A stretch of DNA of 5,854 bases from Gammaproteobacteria bacterium (GTDB taxonomy: Bacteria; Pseudomonadota; Gammaproteobacteria; DSM-19610): the NCBI GenBank assembly GCA_011371465.1, contig DRQL01000292.1, positions 1-5,854 of the forward strand, given 5' to 3'. Below, in pieces: positions 1 to 5,455 of the stretch. Under the pieces are notes generated by a model. It did no database searches. It worked only from the letters and a program-made list of their open reading frames with translations, and had not been told where the DNA came from. A program made the translations under genes and the position numbers. Numbering within the stretch: position 1 is the first letter of the stretch; each line of letters opens with the position of its first letter.

Positions 1-579
1 GACATAGGTAAACCCCTTGTGCCGGGTCTTCTCTTCCATTTCCTGGTACGCCTCGTAACCGCCAAAGGCGTCGAGGAACAGGATGCCGTCGTCCACCAGC
101 GCTTCGCGCACCGAGGCAAAATAGCGGACCAGTTCCTTGCGCACCTCGAAAATCTGCCAGCTGAAGTTCATCGCCAGCACCACATCGACCGGTTCGGTTT
201 TCACCTCCAGCACGTTTTCCTGCAGCAGGGTCACGCGCGTTTTCTGCTCGTCATCGAGGGCGGCAATGTGGTGGTCACGGCTCCAGGCCAGTACTTCCGG
301 GTCGAGGTCCACGCCTACCGCGCGGTTGTCCGGGCGTCCGCGCACCCACTCACAGCACATCTGTGCGGTACCACAGAAATCCTCGCGTAACTGCGTTGCC
401 GTGCGGCCGCGAATCCGCCTGAAGTTGGTATCGACAAATTCGTATTCAAAATCGGTGGCCTGAACGGATTTCTCGTACAACTCGTGACGATCCGCGATAT
501 CCGCCTTGCGCGGTTTTTTGGTTTTCTGCTTTTTCCCCGATTTCCCGGAACTTTTATGCTGGGTTTTCTTTATGCTCAT
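1..579 (-). CDS. Class I SAM-dependent methyltransferase, partial (C-terminus beyond the left edge)
   Basis: An open frame of 193 codons runs from the ATG at 579 to the window edge without a stop. It reads as a Rossmann-fold methyltransferase that would use S-adenosylmethionine; the acceptor is unknown. After a lysine-rich tail (residues 4-25, ten Lys), a conserved opening DRHELYEKSVQ (30-40) leads to motif I LREDFCGTA (64-72), the acidic ribose-binding strand VGVDLDPE (88-95), an N-F-S segment near 138-140 and the strand FLDAFGG (168-174). The LREDFCGT form of motif I marks a widespread bacterial family annotated only as methyltransferase-domain proteins. The start is supported by AAAGGG (585-590) five bases upstream and by a promoter candidate at 617-644. 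It is divergent from the phosphatase gene. No transmembrane segment is seen. The family is clear, the substrate is not. Confidence 0.85.
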   Translation of the reverse strand, partial: MSIKKTQHKSSGKSGKKQKTKKPRKADIADRHELYEKSVQATDFEYEFVDTNFRRIRGRTATQLREDFCGTAQMCCEWVRGRPDNRAVGVDLDPEVLAWSRDHHIAALDDEQKTRVTLLQENVLEVKTEPVDVVLAMNFSWQIFEVRKELVRYFASVREALVDDGILFLDAFGGYEAYQEMEEKTRHKGFTYV

Positions 580-602
580 GCCATCCCTTTGTGCCACAAT
601 GG

Positions 603-620
603 TGATCCAGCACGTGATCA
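603..620. repeat. Short dyad TGATC-N8-GATCA, possible operator
   Basis: The stretch TGATCCAGCACGTGATCA has perfect 5-base inverted arms around 8 bases and also contains GTGATC twice as a direct repeat at a 12-base period. It overlaps part of the -10 box and the probable start point of the minus-strand promoter candidate, a fitting place for a repressor site. Short GATC-based dyads arise easily by chance and no regulator is implicated. Confidence 0.2.
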
Positions 621-644
621 TACCAAGTAGTATCCTTCATTCAA
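617..644 (-). promoter_or_regulatory. Sigma70-type promoter candidate for the methyltransferase gene
   Basis: Read on the minus strand there is a -35 box TTGAAT (639-644), a 16-base spacer, and a -10 box TATGAT (617-622, five of six consensus bases) preceded by TGG, which makes it an extended -10. Transcription would begin near 610, leaving about 30 bases of leader before the ATG at 579. The -35 box overlaps the start codon of the divergent phosphatase gene at 644. This is inferred from the bases only. Confidence 0.55.
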
Positions 645-1438
645 TGATTCCCGAAGAACTGCAAGACCTCAGCCGGATTATTCGTGACATCGCAGAGCGT
701 GAACTGCTGCCCCGATTCAGCTGTCACAGCGGTTCACGCAAAAGCGACGGCAGCCTGGTGACCGAAGCCGATGTCGTCACCCAGGCCGCCCTCGCAGAAG
801 CCTTGCAGTCGCACTGGCCGGAGTTCGATATCCTCGGCGAGGAAATGGAACAAGCCGCCCAGCAACAGGCCCTGCAGCAGGCGGATTCGGGCGTCTGGTG
901 TATCGACCCCCTGGACGGCACCAGCAACTTTGCCCTGGGCGTACCCTACTACTCGATCTCGGTCGCGTTACTGCGCGAAAAGACCGTAGAAATGGGCGTG
1001 GTCTACGACCCCAGCCGCCGGGAATGCTTTGCCGCGGCACGCGGGCACGGCGCATGGCTGAATGAAACCACGCTGCGGCAACAGCGCCTTGCCACTCCGT
1101 TGTCGGAAGGGATGGCGCTGATCGACCTGAAACGCCTGAACGCAGACCTTGCCAGTCGACTGGCGGCCGAACCACCGTACCGCTCCCAGCGCAGTTTCGG
1201 CTCGGTCGCACTGGACTGGTGCTGGCTGGCGGCCGGCCGTTGCCATGTCTACCTGCACGGCCGTCAAAAACTCTGGGACTACGCGGCCGGTTGCCTGATC
1301 CTGGCCGAAGCCGGTGGCAGCGCCCTGACCCTGGAAGGGGAAGCGGTTTTCAAACCCTCGCTGGAACCCCGCTCGGCCGCCGCAGCACTGGACCCGGATA
1401 TCTTCGCCCAGTGGAAGCGCTGGCTGGGTATCAACTAG
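644..1438 (+). CDS. Inositol monophosphatase-family phosphatase (SuhB/CysQ-like fold)
   Basis: The 264-residue product has the full set of motifs of the Mg-dependent, lithium-sensitive phosphatase superfamily: KSDGSLVTEAD (33-43), the metal-binding GEE (65-67), DPLDGTSNF (88-96) and WDYAAG (211-216) followed by LAEAGG. The usual family length is about 260-275 residues, so it appears complete. Known members hydrolyse inositol phosphates, histidinol phosphate, 3'-phosphoadenosine phosphates or fructose-1,6-bisphosphate; the sequence does not settle which. It is probably soluble and cytoplasmic. The ATG at 644 is chosen because the helix after it matches the usual N-terminus; the frame stays open upstream to 506 but would then overlap the divergent gene. 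There is no recognisable ribosome binding site before 644. The 3' end overlaps the convergent HDOD gene by four bases. Confidence 0.9.
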   Translation: MIPEELQDLSRIIRDIAERELLPRFSCHSGSRKSDGSLVTEADVVTQAALAEALQSHWPEFDILGEEMEQAAQQQALQQADSGVWCIDPLDGTSNFALGVPYYSISVALLREKTVEMGVVYDPSRRECFAAARGHGAWLNETTLRQQRLATPLSEGMALIDLKRLNADLASRLAAEPPYRSQRSFGSVALDWCWLAAGRCHVYLHGRQKLWDYAAGCLILAEAGGSALTLEGEAVFKPSLEPRSAAAALDPDIFAQWKRWLGIN

Positions 1439-2940
1439 CTACTACTCAGGTACGCCAGCGCCAGGTTGCCCTGCTGCGCAAAGTGCCGGAACGCCGTATA
1501 GCTGTCTTCGTCCAGTGGTCGTCCGCTGGGTTGCCGGTCGGCGTAGAACACACCGATGACCTTGCCGTGAATTTCGATCGGCGTTACAAAGAATCCCGCC
1601 CCCTGCGAAACCTCCTGCACAGGCGGGGTGACCAGTTGCTCGATCTCCGGGTTGTCGCCCGCACCCACCCACACGGCCTGCTTCGATTCGATCACGCGGG
1701 CAAACAGGCTGGTCTCCCCTTCCACCGTCTCGAAACGGAAACGACCGAGTAACTGTTCGTTCCCCGAACCCAGCGCATAGCGTGCCACCAGCATGCGATG
1801 GTCGGGGGTACGCAAGGCAAACAGGGTACGGTCCATGCCGACACCCCGGTACATGCCTTCCAGCACCATTTCCAGCACGCTGTTGAAATCCGGCCGGCTG
1901 TCCATCAGGGCAGACAGTTCCCGCAGGATGCCCAGTTGCAGCACGGGATCGGGCTGCGGAAACACCGGCACCTCCACCGTGTCGATATCCCCCGCGGCAC
2001 GCGTCCCCCGCCGCTCGCCGGGCACCGGTATCAGCTCGCCGGCCCGGTCGGCGCCATAAAATGCCGCGGTATTGGCGGCTTCCTCCGCATTGGCCTGGAC
2101 CAGCTGTTCGACTTCTTCCACCGGCAGGTAGAGATTCTCGGCCAGGCGTTCCACCAGCCGGCCGACCTCCGGCGTTTCCCAGCCCTGCTCCGCCGCCAGC
2201 GCCAGCTCATACCCCAGCGCCACATTGCCGGCGCGCGGGTTGCGGTCGGTCTTGCCTTCCAGCGCCTGTTCCAGCAATGCACCCAGCTTCCATTCCCGGC
2301 TCAGCCCCAGGGTCAGGTCCCTGAAACGAAAACCCAGCACGTCCTGCTGGACCTGTTCCGCCGCTTCCCCCGGCCTCTGCTGAACCGCCGCATCCATTTT
2401 TTCGGCTGCCTCACCGGCAAAGGCCCAGAAGGCCATGTCACCCAGGCGAAACAGCAGGGTCGCAATAAAAACTTCCTCCGGCGAACGGTCACGGCGCTTG
2501 CGGGCAAAAGAGCGCGCCTGCACGGCGGCGTGAAAGGAACGCGCCATTTCTTCGCTGACATGCTGCTTCTGTTTACCCCTGAGCATGGATTCCACTACCG
2601 CGATCGACAGGCAGATGCTGCGTACTTCCTGGAAACCGAGTACGACTACCGCGCGACTGACCGTGCTGATGGTCCTGCCCATCGGGTTGAAGATCGGGCT
2701 GTTGGCAACGCGCAGTAACTTCGCGGTCATGGCCGCATCCTGCAGCACCACCCGCGCCAGCTCGGCTGCGCTGCTGTTGCTGCTGTCCGAGACCAGTGAA
2801 ATATCACGCGCGGTATGCGCGAATACCGGCATACCGGATTCACCCAGCTTGTGCACCCAGCCGGACAGGCCGACAGGTTCCGCCCGCCGGTGCGGAGCCC
2901 GGTCTGCAAGCGCTGCTTCTATCGCTTCATCCTTTTCCAT
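1435..2940 (-). CDS. HDOD domain protein with C-terminal GAF domain
   Basis: The product has about 501 residues from the ATG at 2940; an in-frame TTG at 2949 would add three. An N-terminal HDOD (HD-related output) domain spans roughly 30-240, recognised by the pattern ELARVVLQDAAMTAKLLRVANS (read in two parts, about 60-80) and then TISTVSRAVVVLGFQEVRS near 90-107. A charged linker near 300-330 joins it to a GAF-like sensor domain (about 337-498) containing GFFVTPIEIHGKVIGVFYAD. HDOD-GAF proteins are cytoplasmic signalling proteins of proteobacteria, often tied to cyclic-di-GMP, stress or motility control; ligand and partner here are unknown. Where catalytic HD proteins carry His-Asp (LLHDIG), this one reads LLFRLG, so hydrolase activity is not expected. 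It is divergent from the operon starting at 3032 and convergent with the phosphatase gene. GGGTGA lies ten bases before the ATG; the exact start is uncertain by three codons. Confidence 0.85.
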   Translation of the reverse strand: MEKDEAIEAALADRAPHRRAEPVGLSGWVHKLGESGMPVFAHTARDISLVSDSSNSSAAELARVVLQDAAMTAKLLRVANSPIFNPMGRTISTVSRAVVVLGFQEVRSICLSIAVVESMLRGKQKQHVSEEMARSFHAAVQARSFARKRRDRSPEEVFIATLLFRLGDMAFWAFAGEAAEKMDAAVQQRPGEAAEQVQQDVLGFRFRDLTLGLSREWKLGALLEQALEGKTDRNPRAGNVALGYELALAAEQGWETPEVGRLVERLAENLYLPVEEVEQLVQANAEEAANTAAFYGADRAGELIPVPGERRGTRAAGDIDTVEVPVFPQPDPVLQLGILRELSALMDSRPDFNSVLEMVLEGMYRGVGMDRTLFALRTPDHRMLVARYALGSGNEQLLGRFRFETVEGETSLFARVIESKQAVWVGAGDNPEIEQLVTPPVQEVSQGAGFFVTPIEIHGKVIGVFYADRQPSGRPLDEDSYTAFRHFAQQGNLALAYLSSS

Positions 2941-3031
2941 ACTTGGCAAGTCACCCGTCTACCAGTAGGCTTTCGGCAGCCGCCCCGCCAACTACAGGTC
3001 GCGGGCACTTTTTTCAACAGAGGAATGCAGC
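2941..3031. promoter_or_regulatory. Divergent intergenic region between the HDOD-GAF gene and the LsrG-like operon
   Basis: About 90 bases must hold the start signals for both directions. On the plus strand TTGGCA (2943-2948) is followed 17 bases later by TAGGCT (2966-2971), a strong -35 with a poor -10. On the minus strand TTGAAA (3012-3017) is followed 17 bases later by TAGTTG, also a poor -10. Neither is convincing, so an activator or another sigma factor may be used. No clear operator palindrome is seen. Confidence 0.3.
3019..3024 (+). promoter_or_regulatory. Ribosome binding site of the LsrG-like gene
   Basis: AGAGGA ends seven bases before the ATG at 3032. It fixes this start and is the only strong independent ribosome binding site at the head of the three-gene operon. 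Confidence 0.7.
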
Positions 3032-3340
3032 ATGACGCATGTCACCCTGGTACAGATTCACGTCCTGCCGGAACACATCCGGGACTTTATCGCAGCTTCT
3101 GCAGCCAACCACAGGGCCTCGGTACAGGAGCCCGGCAACCTGCGTTTCGATATCCTGCAATCACCGGAAGACCCCGGCCATTTCGTCTTCTACGAAGCCT
3201 ACCGGAGCGAGGCGGATGCCGCCGCCCACAAGCAAACTGATCACTACCGCACCTGGCGCGACACGGTGGCCGACTGGATGGCGCAACCGCGTCAGGGCAT
3301 CCGCTACGACGGGCTGTACCCGCAGAACGGTGACCAGTGA
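3032..3340 (+). CDS. LsrG-like ABM-fold protein (putative quinol monooxygenase or hydroxy-dione phosphate isomerase)
   Basis: This 102-residue protein fits the dimeric ferredoxin-like ABM (antibiotic biosynthesis monooxygenase) family. It closely resembles E. coli LsrG from memory of that sequence: the opening MTHVTLVQIHV, then NH (26-27), SVQEPGNLRFDILQ (30-43), FYEAY (53-57), and AAHKQTDHY (64-72) all fall in the same order and spacing. LsrG isomerises the phosphorylated autoinducer-2 breakdown product P-HPD; other family members such as YgiN oxidise quinols without a cofactor. No lsrK, lsrR, lsrF or transporter gene is near, so an AI-2 role is not supported by context and the gene symbol is withheld. 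The protein is soluble, with no signal peptide. Its stop overlaps the next start in GTGA, implying translational coupling with the dehydrogenase, which suggests the two enzymes act on the same small carbonyl or quinone compound. Confidence 0.85.
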   Translation: MTHVTLVQIHVLPEHIRDFIAASAANHRASVQEPGNLRFDILQSPEDPGHFVFYEAYRSEADAAAHKQTDHYRTWRDTVADWMAQPRQGIRYDGLYPQNGDQ

Positions 3341-4560
3341 TTCCGGCTTTTTCCATTGCACGCCTGCCACGCATCGAATTCGGCGCCGGCAGTATCAAAA
3401 AACTCCCGGCGCTGGCGGCGGGCTATGGCAACACACTCCTGCTGGTCACCGGCGCCGCGTCCCTCGACCGGTCCGGGGTATGGTCTGCGCTTGAACCGTC
3501 GCTGGAGCAGGCCGGGCTGCGCTGGCAACGCCTCCGGGTAAACGGTGAACCTTCGCCGGAGATGGTGGACGAAGCCGTGGCAAGCCACCGCGACCAGTCC
3601 ATCGACCTGGTCATTGGTATTGGTGGCGGCAGTGTGCTGGACGCCGCCAAGGCCATCGCCGGCCTGCTGCGTAACGGCGACCCGGTGTGCGATTACCTGG
3701 AAGGCGTAGGCCCGGAAAAGACCTATCGCGGGCCGGCGGTACCGTTTATCGCGGTACCCACCACCGCCGGCACCGGTAGTGAAGCCACCAAGAACGCGGT
3801 GCTCAGCGTGCCCGGCCACGATGGCTACAAGAAATCCTTTCGCGATGAGCAACTGGTTCCTGAATATGCGCTGATCGACCCGGACCTGCTCGCCGGCTGC
3901 CCGCCGGCGCTGATCGCCGCCGACGGCATGGATGCGCTGACCCAGCTGCTGGAGTCCTGGCTGTCGATCCGCGCCAACCCGGTGACCGATGCGCTCGCCT
4001 GGAGCGGACTCGAAGCCGCGCGCGACAGCCTGCTGCCCTGGTATGAAGGCAGTGCTGACCCGGCCGCTGCGCGTGCCGGCATGGCCTACGCCGCGCTGCT
4101 GTCCGGCATCACGCTGGCGCAGGTCGGACTGGGTTCGGTACACGGCCTGGCCTCGCCGCTGGGCGCGTTCTTCCCCATCCCGCACGGGGTGGTGTGCGGC
4201 ACGCTGGTAGGTGCCGCAAGCCGGGTCAATATCGACGCCATGCGAGCGCGCGAACCCGACAACCCGGCCCTGGAAAAATATGCGCGCGTCGCCGAACTGC
4301 TCTGTCGGCAAACCTTCTCCACGCAGGAACAGGCCCACGATGCCCTGCTGGCACTGCTCGATGACTGGACGCGACGCCTGCAACTGCCGCTGCTCGACCG
4401 CTACGGCATCACCGCCGCCGACTTCGATCACATCGTGGCGCATGCGCGCGGCAGCAGCATGAAAACCAATCCGGTGGTCCTGACTGATGAGGAGATTGCT
4501 GCTGTGCTCGAACAGCGTTGCAGCGGAAAACAGGACAAAACAGGTGAAACCACCTTATGA
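3337..4560 (+). CDS. Iron-containing-type (group III) alcohol dehydrogenase
   Basis: The 407-residue product has the length and motifs of the Fe-ADH family: N-terminal FGAGSIKKLPAL (15-26), the dinucleotide-binding GIGGGSVLDAAKA (94-106), PTTAGTGSEAT (141-151), DGMDALTQLLES (196-207), GLGSVHGLASPLGAFF (264-279) and IPHGVVCG (281-288). Members reduce aldehydes or ketones, or oxidise alcohols, with NAD(P)H and a divalent metal. By spacing against E. coli FucO the ligands D199, H269 and H283 are present, but the fourth ligand is Q203 and the active-site His is S273, as in a subgroup of the family with unassigned substrates. The C-terminal SSMKTNPVVLTDEE (373-386) also fits that subgroup. The start is GTG within the stop of the preceding gene, with only a weak GGTGA before it. 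The stop overlaps the next ATG. Substrate unknown. Confidence 0.9.
   Translation: MIPAFSIARLPRIEFGAGSIKKLPALAAGYGNTLLLVTGAASLDRSGVWSALEPSLEQAGLRWQRLRVNGEPSPEMVDEAVASHRDQSIDLVIGIGGGSVLDAAKAIAGLLRNGDPVCDYLEGVGPEKTYRGPAVPFIAVPTTAGTGSEATKNAVLSVPGHDGYKKSFRDEQLVPEYALIDPDLLAGCPPALIAADGMDALTQLLESWLSIRANPVTDALAWSGLEAARDSLLPWYEGSADPAAARAGMAYAALLSGITLAQVGLGSVHGLASPLGAFFPIPHGVVCGTLVGAASRVNIDAMRAREPDNPALEKYARVAELLCRQTFSTQEQAHDALLALLDDWTRRLQLPLLDRYGITAADFDHIVAHARGSSMKTNPVVLTDEEIAAVLEQRCSGKQDKTGETTL
4542..4547 (+). promoter_or_regulatory. Ribosome binding site of the DUF938 gene, inside the dehydrogenase gene
   Basis: AGGTGA ends nine bases before the ATG at 4557 and lies in the last codons of the dehydrogenase. 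It supports this start and shows that the third gene can recruit ribosomes as well as being coupled through the ATGA overlap. Confidence 0.55.
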
Positions 4561-5150
4561 AACCCTGTTCCGAATCCTGCGACCAGAACCGCGACTGCAT
4601 CCTGGAAGTCCTGCGCGTGGAACTCGCCGGTCGCCAGCGCCTGCTGGAGATTGGCAGCGGTACCGGCCAGCACGCGGTGTACTTTGCACCGGAGTTCCCG
4701 CAACTGCGCTGGCAGACCAGCGACGTGGCCGCGTACCACGACGGCATCCATGCCTGGCTGCAGGAAACCGGGGCAGACAACATACTGCCGCCCATCCACC
4801 TGGATGTCTGCAAGGACCCCTGGCCGGACACCCGCTACGATGCGGTATTCAGCGCCAACACTGTTCACATCATGTCCTGGCCGGAAGTGGAATGCCTGTT
4901 TGCCGGCATTGGCGCAGTACTGGAGCCGGGTGGTGTGTTCTGCCTGTACGGCCCGTTCAACTACAACGGACGCTACACCAGTGACAGCAATGCGCGCTTC
5001 GACCAGTGGCTGAAAGCACGTGATCCGTTGAGCGGGGTGCGGGATTTCGAGGACTTGCAGAAACAGGCCGGCAAGGCGGGCCTGGAATTACGGAAGGATT
5101 ACGAAATGCCGGCCAACAACCGGACGCTGGTCTGGTCGAAAACCAGCTGA
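4557..5150 (+). CDS. DUF938-family SAM-dependent methyltransferase
   Basis: The 197-residue product matches the DUF938 family (METTL26-like in eukaryotes), a compact class I methyltransferase of about 200 residues with no established substrate known to me. Visible marks are the N-terminal SCDQNRDCILEVL (7-19), SAM motif I LLEIGSGTGQHAVYFA (29-44), the acidic WQTSD (52-56), HLDVCKDPWP (81-90), SANTVHIMSW (99-108), LYGPFNYNGRYTSDSNARFD (130-149, with the conserved Tyr-Gly-Pro-Phe) and the C-terminal MPANNRTLVW (184-193). The gene appears complete. It is the last gene of the operon, its ATG lying in the dehydrogenase stop (ATGA). It ends 25 bases before the convergent small gene. Why a methyltransferase travels with an LsrG-like enzyme and a dehydrogenase is unclear; it may modify their product or simply share the promoter. 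Confidence 0.88.
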   Translation: MKPCSESCDQNRDCILEVLRVELAGRQRLLEIGSGTGQHAVYFAPEFPQLRWQTSDVAAYHDGIHAWLQETGADNILPPIHLDVCKDPWPDTRYDAVFSANTVHIMSWPEVECLFAGIGAVLEPGGVFCLYGPFNYNGRYTSDSNARFDQWLKARDPLSGVRDFEDLQKQAGKAGLELRKDYEMPANNRTLVWSKTS

Positions 5151-5175
5151 TCCGGCTGCGGCCGTACTACTGTGC

Positions 5176-5331
5176 CTATTCGAAATGCCCCTTGAGCCAG
5201 GGCTTGAGCAGCAATGCAACGCCGAATGCCACCACGTAATCCATCGAGGCGCCAATCGAGGCAACGGACTCCAGTGACGGCGCACCGAGCACTGCAATGC
5301 CTGCAATCGCTATTAACAGTAAATGAAACAT
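5176..5331 (-). CDS. Small hydrophobic membrane protein, 51 residues, unknown function
   Basis: A short frame reads MFHLLLIAIAGIAVLGAP at its start and ends KPWLKGHFE. Residues 3-17 form one hydrophobic segment and 32-42 (VVVAFGVALLL-like, after Met-Asp-Tyr) a second, so the protein probably sits in the inner membrane as a hairpin or with one firm span, ending in a short basic tail. AGGAG (5340-5344) lies eight bases before the ATG, an excellent ribosome binding site, which is the main reason to believe in the gene. It is on the same strand as iscR, 124 bases downstream of the iscR stop, and could be cotranscribed with it. It converges with the DUF938 gene. I recognise no family. Codons include the A/T-rich TTA CTG TTA ATA at the start, as is common at gene starts. 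Confidence 0.65.
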   Translation of the reverse strand: MFHLLLIAIAGIAVLGAPSLESVASIGASMDYVVAFGVALLLKPWLKGHFE

Positions 5332-5339
5332 ATTCCTTA

Positions 5340-5344
5340 CTCCT
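5340..5344 (-). promoter_or_regulatory. Ribosome binding site of the 51-residue gene
   Basis: AGGAG on the minus strand, eight bases before the ATG at 5331. A second purine stretch, AAGGA (5334-5338), is too close to the start to be the functional one. Confidence 0.65.
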
Positions 5345-5402
5345 GATCCGTTGGTACAACGCTATTTGACGCTTGCAGTATGTACGTATCAGGAGGGGGT
5401 TT

Positions 5403-5442
5403 CTGTGACCGGCTCACCGGCGGAACCTGAACCGGTTCACAG
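5403..5442. other. Hairpin between iscR and the small membrane-protein gene
   Basis: CTGTGACCGG (5403-5412) pairs with CCGGTTCACAG (5432-5442): ten base pairs with one bulged A and a 19-base loop that can itself form a shorter CCGG stem. It begins 13 bases after the iscR stop on the minus strand. It is followed on that strand by AAACCCCC and on the plus strand by ATTCGGGG, so there is no T-run and it is not a standard intrinsic terminator. It could protect or process the iscR transcript 3' end, or weakly attenuate readthrough. Confidence 0.4.
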
Positions 5443-5455
5443 ATTCGGGGATTTT

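Noticed and set aside
19..390. Plus-strand open frame at the left edge
   Set aside because: It is antisense to the methyltransferase, whose minus-strand frame has clear SAM-binding motifs and is open to the window edge.
506..643. Upstream extension of the phosphatase with an apparently hydrophobic, signal-like N-terminus
   Set aside because: The Phe-rich stretch is the antisense of the lysine codons in the divergent methyltransferase tail. The extension overlaps that gene and has no family match; the conserved N-terminus begins at 644.
1798..2718. 306-codon plus-strand open frame opposite the HDOD-GAF gene
   Set aside because: The translation is rich in His, Arg, Gln and Pro without domain motifs, typical of the antisense of a GC-rich gene.
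3003..3018. GGCAC followed by a T-run, resembling a sigma54 -24/-12 promoter
   Set aside because: The -12 GC is absent at the required distance from the -24 GG, so the match fails.
3304..4443. 379-codon open frame on the minus strand opposite the dehydrogenase
   Set aside because: It is a shadow of a GC-rich coding region: it lies wholly against a gene with full motifs, and its own translation shows no recognisable domain.
5151..5175. Possible terminator between the convergent DUF938 and small membrane-protein genes
   Set aside because: Only a four-pair stem CGGC-TGCG-GCCG (5153-5164) is present, with no T-run on either strand.
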